This document shows positions 18,001 to 26,135 of a DNA stretch of 64,000 nucleotides, piece by piece. Where the stretch lies: NCBI GenBank assembly GCA_003170475.1, contig PMZI01000066.1, positions 1-64,000 on the forward strand. Reading direction: 5' to 3'. Position numbers and translations under genes: made by a program. The notes beneath the pieces were generated by a model. The model was not told the origin of the DNA and searched no databases. It was given only the letters and a program-made list of their open reading frames with translations. Positions within the stretch are counted from its first letter, which is position 1, and each line of letters starts with the position of its first letter. This stretch comes from Ignavibacteriota bacterium. GTDB lineage: Bacteria > Bacteroidota > Ignavibacteria > UBA10030.

Positions 18001-20672
18001 TCGGAGGAGGAGTCGGCGGCGGCTATCTCGACGTTGACATCAACAACGGCCAGGGAACTTCTGCCGTCAACGTCAACGGCCGCAAGGTGAATGACGGCCT
18101 ATGGCATCATATCGCTGCAGTACGTTTGGGGACAACTCTTTCGCTGTACGTCGATGGCAAGCTCGATTTCCAGAAAACCGTCGTGCAAGAGCCGAACGTA
18201 TCGACACTCTACAGGATTGCGCAGAACAACTCCGGCGGATTCTTCCAGGGTCTCGTTGATGAGATCCGGATATCCAACAAAGCCCGGTTGCCGAATGAGT
18301 TTGACTTGCAGTTACCCCCCGTGAACATATCCGCGACGCCGGTGAGCAACGCGATCAACCTCAGTTGGTCAAATGGCGGAGGAATCAACGGACTCCTTCG
18401 GTATAAAATCTATCGGGGAACAGACTCCACCGCGGTGGTGCCCATCGACTCAACGATTTCCGGGACGTACTCTAACGCCGGACTCACCAACGGCAAGACG
18501 TACTTCTATCGCATCAGTGCGGTCGACGCGACCGGATTCGAAGGAGCAAGAAGTTATGCCGTGAACGCAACCACTCCTGCACTCACGGGGGAATACTTCT
18601 CAGACCTTGCCACCCTTCTGCTTCTGCATTTGGATGAAGGTACTGGTTCGGTCCTGACTGACGCATCCCGTTTTACCCTCAACGGTTCAGTAACCGGAAC
18701 GAGCATAGTGGCCGGACGTTTTGGCAATGCGCGAAGCTTCAACGGTACGACAGATTTCATCGAGGGATACCCGACCAACATGAATCTCGCCGGTCTGGAT
18801 TTCACGATTGAGGCATGGATCAAGACCACATCGATTTCGACACAGGCAGTCTTCACCACGCACAACCCTCCGGCAGGATCTTATAGCAGCACGGGCCTTT
18901 ACATCATCACCGGAAGCGGCACGCTCGACATAGATATTAACAACGGCCAGGGCACTTCGGCTTCAAGCTCGAACGGCCGTAAGATCAACGACGGGGCATG
19001 GCACCATGTGGCGGGTGTTCGCAAAGGTTCTGCGGTCACACTGTATGTCGATGGCCGTTTCGATTCACAGAAATCCGTGACACAAGAGCCCAATCCCGCG
19101 ATTCTGTACAGGGTGGGCAAATCATACACGAGTAATTCCTTCAGCGGCATCATTGAAGAGCTTCGCGTCTCCAACGTCGCCCGCCAACCCGGCGAGTTCA
19201 AACTGCAGCTTCCCCCGGTGAACATTGCAGCGACCGTTGGCGGCAATATTGTCAGTCTAGTCTGGCAAAACGGGGGTGGGGCCATTGGATTGCTCCGCTA
19301 CAGAATCTATCGGGGAACTGACTCGACCAATGTTACGCTCCTTGATTCGACGGCGACGACGGTGTACTCCAATACAGGGCTTACACCGGGAAGAGCATAT
19401 TACTACCGAGTCTCGGCTGTCGATTCGCTTGGCTTCGAAGGAATAAGGAGCTACACCGCCAGCGCGTTGATACCAGCGCTCTCCGGGGAGTATTCGGCAG
19501 ATGCGACAACTGTTTTACTGCTCCATATGAACGAATCCTCCGGATCGGTTGTCTCCGATGCGACGAGCTACAACAGCCACGGTACTGCAACCGGGACCGG
19601 CATTACCTTCGGGCGATTTGGCAACGCTCGAAGTTTCAACGGAACGTCGGATTTTGTTGAAGGGCCGTCACCCAATCTCAACTTTGCCGGTCAGAGTTTC
19701 ACGATGGAGGCGTGGATCAACACGACTTCCACTGCAGGCCAGGCAGTCCTCACGACGCATAACACATCGACGGGAATGTATGACAACGTAGATCTCTCGA
19801 TCATCGGTGGCACAGGGGGCGGCTTTCTCGACATGAACATCAATGGCGGACAAGGATCGCCTTCCGTGAACACCACCGGCCGCAGGATCAATGATGGCAG
19901 ATGGCATCATGTGGCGGGCGTCCGTTCTGGGAGCGCGATCACTTTGTACGTCGACGGACGTTTCGATTTCCTGAAGCTTGTAACGCAGGAGCCCCGGAGC
20001 TCGACAATCTACAGAATTGGCCAGGCATACCCGGGCAATTATTTCAATGGAGTGATCGACGAAGTCCGAATTTCCAGCAAAGCGTGCCAGCCAAACGAAT
20101 TCAACCTTCAGCTTCCCCCGGCGGGACTCGTTGCGACAACGGTCGGAACGAGTATTGGCCTCATCTGGACCAACGGCGGCGGGGGCATCGGCTTGCTTCG
20201 CTACAGAATCTACCGTGGCACTGACTCAACCAACGTCGCACTCCTCGACTCAACGACAGCGACGTCATACCTGAATCTTGGCCTGCCAATCGGCAGGACG
20301 TATTTCTATCGTGTCTCCGCCGTTGATGCCGTGGGATTCGAAGGAGCGATGAGTTACGCCGCCAGCGGCAGGACGGGCGTAGATGCGATCGACCGCGAAG
20401 CGATTCCCGATGAGTTTTTCCTCTATCAAAACTATCCCAATCCTTTCAATCCGTCAACGAGAATCACGTTCTCAGTCCCAAAATCCACTCACGTCCAAAT
20501 ACGAGTGCTGGACCTTCTCGGCCGGGAAGTGGCCGTGCTTGTCAACGGAGATCGGACACCGGGAACCTATGAAGTGCAATGGGACGCCAGTGCTCATCCG
20601 AGTGGAATGTACATCTGCCGCATTCAGGCCGGCGATTTTGTTCAGATGAGGAAGATGACTCTCCTCAAGTAA
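15093..20672 (+). CDS. Giant surface protein with LamG and five LamG-Fn3 modules, T9SS sorting domain
   Basis: A 1,859-residue protein; the ATG at 15093 has GGAGGGA upstream and leads into a signal peptide ('SIFFLSVVHLCSLSPTFSQ'). Residues about 30-260 form a LamG-like jelly roll ('GLVAYYPLNGNAVDQSS'). Then five tandem modules begin at residues 266, 564, 865, 1166 and 1465, each opening with 'GEY..D..TLLL.HM.E'. Each has a LamG domain ('FNGTTDFIEG', 'FTLEAWI', 'WHHVAGV', 'YVDG') and an Fn3 domain ('YRIYRGTDST'). The end (1779-1859) is a type A sorting domain, 'QNYPNPFNPST' to 'KMTLLK', exporting it via type IX secretion. Probable role is adhesion or glycan binding. Confidence 0.88.
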   Translation: MKRGLFRSIFFLSVVHLCSLSPTFSQIPTNGLVAYYPLNGNAVDQSSSGYNGTVIGATPAMDRFGRPNYALRFNGSTNYIRLGNILNSVFCAPVAQFTVSGWANSDGYPPYPLARAIVAKSAGGIGPYQWSVSVDNDHKLKGLLATKADASAFIDQTSGILPIGRWFHFVFVFDGSLPDSSRSRMYVDNVAGSLIRLVGTLGTSTENITQELTIGAGHVPGNPGSPNNQFTGSVDDVRIYNRVLNTSEIDALFHENGWGSNPPAWGEYASDASTLLLVHMNEFSGSTAADASVNHADGTTIGTSIVAGKFGNARGFNGTTDFIEGPSSNLVTAGQNFTLEAWIKTFSSNGQAIITTHNPGTSSFSNTGLYLGAGGYFDMDINNGSGAPSQNVNGRKINDGRWHHVAGVRNVGTIALYIDGRFDFQKSITQDPFSSTLYRIGQTYPGSFFNGSIDEVRISSKARQPNEFNLQLPPVNLTATTVSSSVNLTWQNGGGGAPLQRYRIYRGLDSTAVSLIDSSTSPSYSNSGLAGGKTYFFRVSAVDSTGFEAAMSYSASASVIAVLGEYSPDANTVLLLHMDEAFGAAVADGSSFNTSGTAFGTTIVGGRFSNARSFNGTSDYIEGATSNMNFGINSFTLEAWINTTSSTAQAIFTTHSPPTSKYSNAGLYIAGGVNGGYLNMDIDNGSGTSNVNGKKVNDGQWHHVAGVLNSSTNSLYVYVDGKLDFSKLFSSYPYGSTLYRVGQSNSGSYFNGLIDEVRISNIVRQPAQFDLQLAPVNLTATAVANSINLGWQNGGGAIPVLRYKIYRGADSTNVVLLDSTSSTFYTDAGLISGRKYYYRVCATDAAGFDGAKGYAASAVALSLTGEYTSDANTVLLVHMDEFGGTDVPDASTFNTGGTATGSTVVTGRFGNGRSFNGTTDYVEGASNNLISSGQNFTFEAWINTLSNSGGAIFSTHNPGAGKYGILVLSLGGGVGGGYLDVDINNGQGTSAVNVNGRKVNDGLWHHIAAVRLGTTLSLYVDGKLDFQKTVVQEPNVSTLYRIAQNNSGGFFQGLVDEIRISNKARLPNEFDLQLPPVNISATPVSNAINLSWSNGGGINGLLRYKIYRGTDSTAVVPIDSTISGTYSNAGLTNGKTYFYRISAVDATGFEGARSYAVNATTPALTGEYFSDLATLLLLHLDEGTGSVLTDASRFTLNGSVTGTSIVAGRFGNARSFNGTTDFIEGYPTNMNLAGLDFTIEAWIKTTSISTQAVFTTHNPPAGSYSSTGLYIITGSGTLDIDINNGQGTSASSSNGRKINDGAWHHVAGVRKGSAVTLYVDGRFDSQKSVTQEPNPAILYRVGKSYTSNSFSGIIEELRVSNVARQPGEFKLQLPPVNIAATVGGNIVSLVWQNGGGAIGLLRYRIYRGTDSTNVTLLDSTATTVYSNTGLTPGRAYYYRVSAVDSLGFEGIRSYTASALIPALSGEYSADATTVLLLHMNESSGSVVSDATSYNSHGTATGTGITFGRFGNARSFNGTSDFVEGPSPNLNFAGQSFTMEAWINTTSTAGQAVLTTHNTSTGMYDNVDLSIIGGTGGGFLDMNINGGQGSPSVNTTGRRINDGRWHHVAGVRSGSAITLYVDGRFDFLKLVTQEPRSSTIYRIGQAYPGNYFNGVIDEVRISSKACQPNEFNLQLPPAGLVATTVGTSIGLIWTNGGGGIGLLRYRIYRGTDSTNVALLDSTTATSYLNLGLPIGRTYFYRVSAVDAVGFEGAMSYAASGRTGVDAIDREAIPDEFFLYQNYPNPFNPSTRITFSVPKSTHVQIRVLDLLGREVAVLVNGDRTPGTYEVQWDASAHPSGMYICRIQAGDFVQMRKMTLLK
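15888..20387 (+). repeat. Five tandem LamG-Fn3 coding repeats, about 900 bp each
   Basis: Units begin at 15888, 16782, 17685, 18588 and 19485, spaced 894, 903, 903 and 897 bases. All spacings are multiples of three, so the frame is kept. Units are diverged at DNA level but share word-for-word peptide landmarks. Confidence 0.85.
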
Positions 20673-20686
20673 TTTGCAGTGAACGC

Positions 20687-20716
20687 GTGACCGTCATCCT
20701 CGAAGGTGACGGTCAC
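20687..20716. terminator. Strong hairpin after the LamG gene
   Basis: GTGACCGTCA (20687-20696) and TGACGGTCAC (20707-20716) form a perfect 10-bp stem with a 10-base loop, 15 bases after the stop codon. It is followed by a C-run rather than T, so it is a T-less terminator candidate or RNA 3' hairpin. Confidence 0.45.
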
Positions 20717-20802
20717 CTGCATTCGCCCCCCCAACACGCCCTTGCCTTCGCATACCAAGTTGCGTATCTTGATGTCGCACTTCAAACGATACGCAATCCC
20801 AC

Positions 20803-22788
20803 ATGATGAAGGTCCATTCCAGGCGAGTTATCCATCGACTGCTCAAACCTACCCTTTGGCGCCTGTACGGCCAAGGAAAGGCAGAACAGCTGTCAGATGG
20901 CAAGTTTCGTTCGCTCTTTCCTTTTCGACAAGACCTTGATGGGTTTCTCCAGGACTTCTACGAATCTGCGCGTTTGAGATTCTTCTTCCACCCCCGAAAC
21001 AGAAAAGACTTCTTCCTTCACCTGCTCACGCAATCTCAACCGTACGAGGAAGTTCTCAGCGACGCACAGGATGTGCTTGGAAATATCTTCGAGGCCTTCG
21101 GATCGGGAAAAATTCACCTCGGCGATTCCATCAATTGGCAGAAGGACTACAAGAGCGGCAAGGAATGGCCTATGAAACGCCTCTCCGCTGCCGAGCTTCT
21201 AGACATTGAACATTCGTCTGACATCAAGATTCCGTGGGAGATCAATCGCTTTCATCAGGTCTGGTGGCTCGGGAAGGCCTATTGGGCCACTCACAACGAG
21301 GACTACGCCCGCAAGTTCGGAGAACTCGTCGATGATTGGATCGGGAAAAATCCGGTAGGCACCGGACCGAACTGGAGTATTGCCATGGAGGTGTCGATCC
21401 GCGCGTGCAACTGGATCGCCGGTTATTACTTTTTCTGCGACTCTCCCTCGCTCACAGCCGAATTCTGGCAGCGCTTTTTCAAGAATCTCTTCGTCCACGG
21501 CCGTTATATCGAGCATCACCTCGAATATGCAAAGCGAAACGGCAACCATCTCCTTGCCGATATCGTCGGCCTTCTCTTCATCGGCATCTTCTTCCGTTCT
21601 GCTTCCTTTGGCCTGCAGTGGACATCATCCTCTGTTGACGCACTTCAGGAGGAGATGGAAACGCAAGTCTACCCGGACGGCGTGAACTACGAGAAGTCCA
21701 TCGGATACCACCGCCTCGTCCTCGAGCTCTTCTACACGGCAACGCTCCTTTGCCAGTACAACAAGATTCCGCTCGACACCTTATTTATGAAACGCCTGGA
21801 AAAGATGTTTGACTTCACCCTCGCGTACACCCGGCCGGACGGATCAGCCCCCGTTGTTGGCGATGCGGACGATGCCCGCCTCTTTCAGTATTCCGCCCGA
21901 GAAGATTTCAACGACCACCGACATGCACTTTCTATCGGAGCCCTTCTCTTCCATCGCGGGGATTTTCGCTCCGCAGGTGGCGGATTCACGCAGGAAGCTC
22001 TCTGGCTTTTCGGAGGAGAGGGATTCGAACGTCACCAAAAACTCGAAGCGCCCCCCCCAACGGTTGCATCACAAGGGTTTCCTCAGGGTGGATTCTATGT
22101 TCTGCGCGGTAGTGAATCGCATCTCTTTGTCGACGCAGGCGATATCGGGATGAAGGGCCGGGGCGGACACGGACACAATGACACGTTTGGGTTTGAGCTC
22201 TGGTGCAACGGAGGTCCGTTGATCGTCGATTCCGGGACATTCACCTACTCGGCGGACGTCAAGCTGCGAAATGAGTTCCGCAGCACAGCTGCACATAACA
22301 CGCTGATGGTCGATGGAAAGGAACTCGCTGACTTCACCGGCCTTTGGTCTATCCGCGCCGACGAGACGCAGCCGCGTGTCGTTCGCTGGCTTGTGGAAGA
22401 CAATCGGTGCGTTCTCGAAACAGAACACTCTGCCTACATGTCGATGCCATCTCGCATCATCCATCGCCGGCAATTTGAGCTCATCCAATTTCCGCTCTCC
22501 CTCACCATCACCGATACGTTGAAGGGGACGGGAACACATCGCATCGAGAGTTTTTTACACTTCGCTCCCCACGTCGCAGTCGAAGTTGTAACTCCCCAGA
22601 AAGCGATAGCAAGAAATGAAAACGGGCGTTATATTATCTCCGTTAACGCAGGCGTGCTCTCACTTCACGACACTTCGTATTCCGGAAGTTATGGAGTGAG
22701 GGAACGGAACAAGGCCCTGAAAGTCGCATGGAACACCATGCTCCCAACTGCGTTCCAGATCATGATCCATCGTGAAGTTGCAAGCTAG
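20803..22788 (+). CDS. Heparinase II/III-like (alginate-lyase family) protein
   Basis: A 661-residue protein with two successive ATGs and no clear signal peptide. The N-terminal half is an all-alpha toroid with 'WEINRFHQVWWLGKAYW', 'EVSIRACNWIAGYYFF' and 'YAKRNGNHLLADIVGLLFIG', the pattern of the Hepar_II_III_N domain. The C-terminal half has 'GGHGHNDTFGFELWCNGGPLIVDSGTFTY' (read as two shorter motifs: 'GHGHND' and 'VDSGTFTY') and 'AHNTLMVDG'. This matches the heparinase II/III beta-sheet domain, where the histidines bind metal or substrate. In exopolysaccharide loci such proteins cleave or edit uronate polysaccharides. The next genes are a GT2, methyltransferase and membrane transferase on the same strand. 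Confidence 0.82.
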   Translation: MMKVHSRRVIHRLLKPTLWRLYGQGKAEQLSDGKFRSLFPFRQDLDGFLQDFYESARLRFFFHPRNRKDFFLHLLTQSQPYEEVLSDAQDVLGNIFEAFGSGKIHLGDSINWQKDYKSGKEWPMKRLSAAELLDIEHSSDIKIPWEINRFHQVWWLGKAYWATHNEDYARKFGELVDDWIGKNPVGTGPNWSIAMEVSIRACNWIAGYYFFCDSPSLTAEFWQRFFKNLFVHGRYIEHHLEYAKRNGNHLLADIVGLLFIGIFFRSASFGLQWTSSSVDALQEEMETQVYPDGVNYEKSIGYHRLVLELFYTATLLCQYNKIPLDTLFMKRLEKMFDFTLAYTRPDGSAPVVGDADDARLFQYSAREDFNDHRHALSIGALLFHRGDFRSAGGGFTQEALWLFGGEGFERHQKLEAPPPTVASQGFPQGGFYVLRGSESHLFVDAGDIGMKGRGGHGHNDTFGFELWCNGGPLIVDSGTFTYSADVKLRNEFRSTAAHNTLMVDGKELADFTGLWSIRADETQPRVVRWLVEDNRCVLETEHSAYMSMPSRIIHRRQFELIQFPLSLTITDTLKGTGTHRIESFLHFAPHVAVEVVTPQKAIARNENGRYIISVNAGVLSLHDTSYSGSYGVRERNKALKVAWNTMLPTAFQIMIHREVAS

Positions 22789-22831
22789 TAAGAATACGAA
22801 ATACCCGGGGTGACCGGGAGGATGAATTACC

Positions 22832-23812
22832 ATGGCACTAGTTATCAAAAAGAAATCGTCAGCCCGCAAGAAGTCACAGGTAATCTCCATCGCGATCCCG
22901 GTCTACAACGAGGTGGAGAATGTTCCAATCCTGTATGATCATCTGAAACCGGTACTGCAGAAACTTCCCTTTATCTTTGAGATCATCTTTGTAGACGATG
23001 GCAGCACCGACGGAACGTACGCCGCCATTCAGAAGCTGCAGCAGCAGGACCACCGGATCAAAGCGATTTCGTTTTCGCGGAATTTCGGCCACCAGGCCGC
23101 TCTCACCGCGGGATTGCAGTGTTCAACCGGTGACGCGGTCATCACGATGGATGGCGATCTTCAACACCCACCGTCACTCCTTCCCACCCTGATCGAGAAG
23201 TGGCAGCAGGGTAATCAGGTTGTCTTCACGGTCCGGGAATCGACCGCCGACGAGTCATTGTTCAAGAAGCTCACATCAAAGCTCTTCTACCGGATCATGG
23301 CCGCGTCGTCCAAGACGCCCGTTCAACCGTTCGGCGCCGACTTTCGGCTTCTCGATCGCGCCGTCGTGGCAAGTCTGAATACACTCGAAGAGCGTGACCG
23401 ATTCCTGCGAGGGCTTATCGGTTGGTTGGGCTTCACGGCGATAGGCGTGCCGTACACCGCAGATGCGCGCGCCGCGGGCACCAGCAAGTACAGCACGCGG
23501 AAGATGATCAAATTCGCTGTCGATGGCATCCTTTCCTTTTCCGCCACACCGCTCCATCTCGTGACATTCCTGGGTTTGATTGTCTCTGCGCTGAGCTTCG
23601 CTTACGGAGCATATTCTCTCTACGCATATTTCTTTACAGAGCGAACGATCCCCGGCTGGACATCACTCCTCGTGACCATCTTGTTTCTCGGGGGCGTACA
23701 GCTGATCAGCATTGGATTCCTTGGAGAGTATCTTCTCCGCGTGTACAACGAAACAAAACGCCGGCCCCTGTATATCATCAAAGACACCCTGAACATTGAC
23801 ATCCCACAATAA
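22832..23812 (+). CDS. GtrB/DPM1-type family 2 glycosyltransferase with two membrane helices
   Basis: A 326-residue protein, ribosome site GGGAGGA before the ATG. The GT-A core reads 'VISIAIPVYNEVENVPIL', 'IIFVDDGSTDGTYAA', 'SFSRNFGHQAALTAGL' and 'ITMDGDLQHPP', the last holding the DxD metal site. Two C-terminal transmembrane segments, 'LVTFLGLIVSALSFAYGAYSLY' region and 'LLVTILFLGGVQLISIGFLG', are as in GtrB/ArnC. These enzymes charge a polyprenyl phosphate with glucose, mannose or aminoarabinose; the product would feed a membrane transferase such as the GT39-like protein two genes on. The end overlaps the next gene by 17 bases. Confidence 0.88.
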   Translation: MALVIKKKSSARKKSQVISIAIPVYNEVENVPILYDHLKPVLQKLPFIFEIIFVDDGSTDGTYAAIQKLQQQDHRIKAISFSRNFGHQAALTAGLQCSTGDAVITMDGDLQHPPSLLPTLIEKWQQGNQVVFTVRESTADESLFKKLTSKLFYRIMAASSKTPVQPFGADFRLLDRAVVASLNTLEERDRFLRGLIGWLGFTAIGVPYTADARAAGTSKYSTRKMIKFAVDGILSFSATPLHLVTFLGLIVSALSFAYGAYSLYAYFFTERTIPGWTSLLVTILFLGGVQLISIGFLGEYLLRVYNETKRRPLYIIKDTLNIDIPQ

Positions 23813-24671
23813 CCCAATCCCGGACGCTGCGCCGGTTGCTCCACTGTGCATCCTCTGCGGACACGATGCGAGCGATCACATCCTGTACCCCGGAATTCTC
23901 CAATGCCCTTTCTGCGGTTTCGTGTTTGCAGATACAAAGCTCTCTGCCGCCGATCTTCAGAAGCTGTACCAGCGCAATTATTTTTTCGGAAATGAGTACC
24001 TGAATTACCTTGAGGACAAACCTGCGCTCCAGAAGAATTTCAGCACTCGAATACGCGCGCTGTTGAAGTACTCTTCTGGAGGAAATCTCTTCGAAGTCGG
24101 TTGTGCCTACGGATTTTTCCTCGAACTCGCAAACCGTTATTGGAAAACGGAGGGATGTGACATCTCGGCTCCCGCCTGCGACGAAGCACGGCACCAGGGA
24201 AACAATGTCACCTGCGGCGACTTCCTCCACCTCCCGCTGAAGGAAGATCACTACGACGTCGTTGCTATGTGGGACACCATCGAACATCTCGCCCGGCCGG
24301 ATCTCTATGTTCAAAAGGCTTCGACGCTTCTGAAACGCGGCGGCATACTGTGTGCAACCACCGGCGACATCGGCAGCGCCATGGCGAAGATGCGGAAACA
24401 TCGTTGGCGCCTCATTCATCCTCCGACGCACTTGTACTATTTCGACAGGAAGTCGATAGAGCGGCTGATGCAGAAGAATGGGCTCGAGATCATTCGCTTC
24501 GAGCACTGCGGTTATTCACGGAGTGTCCAGCAGATTCTCTATTCGCTGTTAGTCCTCAACCGCGAGACAGATCTGAGGAAAAAGATCTACGCGCTGCTGA
24601 AGCCGCTGTTCGGTTTCTCCGTGTATGTCAATTTGTACGACATCATGTTTGTCGTAGCCCGGAAGAAGTGA
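23796..24671 (+). CDS. Class I SAM-dependent methyltransferase with N-terminal zinc ribbon
   Basis: A 291-residue protein. The start is a TTG at 23796; a stop lies in frame two codons before it, and no ATG is nearby, so it is translated coupled to the GT2 gene. An N-terminal 'CILCG...CPFCG' four-cysteine ribbon precedes the Rossmann core: 'LFEVGCAYGFFLELA' (motif I), 'GCDISAPAC', 'DVVAMWDTIEHLARP' and 'LLKRGGILCATTGD'. This arrangement is common for methyltransferases of surface-glycan loci, which modify sugars or lipid-linked products. It shares one base with the start of the next gene. Confidence 0.85.
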   Translation: MTSHNNPIPDAAPVAPLCILCGHDASDHILYPGILQCPFCGFVFADTKLSAADLQKLYQRNYFFGNEYLNYLEDKPALQKNFSTRIRALLKYSSGGNLFEVGCAYGFFLELANRYWKTEGCDISAPACDEARHQGNNVTCGDFLHLPLKEDHYDVVAMWDTIEHLARPDLYVQKASTLLKRGGILCATTGDIGSAMAKMRKHRWRLIHPPTHLYYFDRKSIERLMQKNGLEIIRFEHCGYSRSVQQILYSLLVLNRETDLRKKIYALLKPLFGFSVYVNLYDIMFVVARKK

Positions 24672-26041
24672 TGAATCTCACCCCCTCCTACCGATCGCGG
24701 ACCTGGATTCTCGGCGTGCTCGTGCTTGCCGCAGTGATGAGGGTCGGATTTCTCTATAAGAATTGGGACAATCTCGACTTCGCGCCTTCATTCATGATTC
24801 ATGCGGAAGTCGCCCGCAACATTCTCAACGGACACTGGTTCCAGGAGAACCGGGCCTATCTTCACGATTACGTCGACTCCTGTCAGCAGTCCCATCGGCT
24901 TATTGATCCGGAGGATTACGCCCCGCCGAAAGAAGAACAGCTGACGCCGCTGTATAATGATGAAGGAGGGTACGGCCTGTTGTTGGCGGCAATATGGAAG
25001 ATGACCGGCGTCAAGCGATGGTGGTACGTCCGCATCCTCCAGATCATGCTCGATCTCATCATGTGTTGGCTCATCTACGCAACGGGGAAGAAACTGTTCG
25101 GAGAAAAGTCTGGGCTGCTTGCTGCGCTGTTGTACGCCTGCTTCATCCCCGGAATCGAGCTTGTGGTTCGGCCTCATCGGGACATCTGGGTCACTTTTCT
25201 CTTCATCACGAGCGTCTATCAACTCGTGTCCCTGACAGAGAACAGAAATGCGTTGTGGCGGATGCTGTTCATAGGAGTTGCAACAGGCATTGTCGCCTGG
25301 ATGCGGTCGACCGTCCTGTTGTACGTGATCCTCATGATTCCCATACTCTTTATGACGCGTGAGAGGAATCCGGCGCTTCGCTTTTCACTCGTTCTCTTCG
25401 CCGGATTTGTACTGACCTTCTCGCCACTCATCGTCCGCAATTACGTCGTCTTCGACAAATTCATGGCAACGCGGGGAGCGTTCTGGCATTCCTTCTGGGC
25501 AGGAATCGGACAGACTCCGAATCCATACCATGTTCGTGATGACGATGAAACCGTTGTGCGATTCGCTCAGTCCATTGACTCAACGGCACAACTCGACACA
25601 GACCATTACGAGCAAGTGCTGAAGCAAGAAGCGGTCAGACTGCTTCGGGATCATCCTCTCTGGTATGTCGGATCGGTGGCAAAGCGGGCTGTTGTTTTTG
25701 TCTTTCCGAAGATCGGCCGCGAGCTGTTCTTCCAGCCCCAGCTGCCGCAGCACATCACGGGAACGATGAATGTTTCTTTTGGAAAGGCGTTCTTATTGGC
25801 CGTCGATGGGGTTCTGACCGGACTCTTCTTTGCAGGAATCTGGATCACGAGAAAGCGGTGGAAGGATCTTCTCGTGGTTTGTTACCCATATCTTTACACG
25901 CTTGTTTCTCTCGCTCCCTTCTATCTCGCTGGCCGCAATATCATGAACGTCTATTTCGTCGTGCTCCTGCTTGCCTCTGTTGCCCTTATTCACCTTTGGA
26001 ATCGTCTGATGCGCGGTTCCATCCAATCCTCAAGGCCATAG
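24671..26041 (+). CDS. GT39/ArnT-like polytopic membrane glycosyltransferase
   Basis: A 456-residue membrane protein whose ATG overlaps the previous stop. Hydrophobic helices start at 'WILGVLVLAAVMRVGFLY' and recur about ten times. After the first helix comes a large loop with 'NILNGHWFQENRAY' and 'TPLYNDEGGYGLLLAAIWKMTG', resembling the acidic donor-binding loop of polyprenyl-phosphate-sugar transferases. 'RPHRDIWVTFLFI' and 'WMRSTVLLYVILMIP' follow. These enzymes move a sugar from a lipid carrier to protein, lipid or glycan outside the cytoplasm. The GtrB-like gene upstream could supply its donor. Confidence 0.75.
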   Translation: MNLTPSYRSRTWILGVLVLAAVMRVGFLYKNWDNLDFAPSFMIHAEVARNILNGHWFQENRAYLHDYVDSCQQSHRLIDPEDYAPPKEEQLTPLYNDEGGYGLLLAAIWKMTGVKRWWYVRILQIMLDLIMCWLIYATGKKLFGEKSGLLAALLYACFIPGIELVVRPHRDIWVTFLFITSVYQLVSLTENRNALWRMLFIGVATGIVAWMRSTVLLYVILMIPILFMTRERNPALRFSLVLFAGFVLTFSPLIVRNYVVFDKFMATRGAFWHSFWAGIGQTPNPYHVRDDDETVVRFAQSIDSTAQLDTDHYEQVLKQEAVRLLRDHPLWYVGSVAKRAVVFVFPKIGRELFFQPQLPQHITGTMNVSFGKAFLLAVDGVLTGLFFAGIWITRKRWKDLLVVCYPYLYTLVSLAPFYLAGRNIMNVYFVVLLLASVALIHLWNRLMRGSIQSSRP

Positions 26042-26071
26042 TTGTTTTGATATCCATGGCGGCGTAAAGAA

Positions 26072-26115
26072 AACGCTCCTGCCTGAGTCATCAATCTGAC
26101 CCAAACAGGAGCGTT
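26072..26115. terminator. Bidirectional terminator between the GT39-like and M28 genes
   Basis: AACGCTCCTG (26072-26081) and CAGGAGCGTT (26106-26115) pair perfectly over 10 bp. An A-rich flank lies on the left and GTGTTTCTT on the right, so it can end both convergent transcripts. Confidence 0.7.
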
Positions 26116-26135
26116 GTGTTTCTTACAGAAAGCTG

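Noticed and set aside
15888-20387. Possible CRISPR-like periodicity
   Set aside because: The 900-base period is coding LamG-Fn3 modules, far too long and in frame. No short-repeat/spacer array exists in the window.
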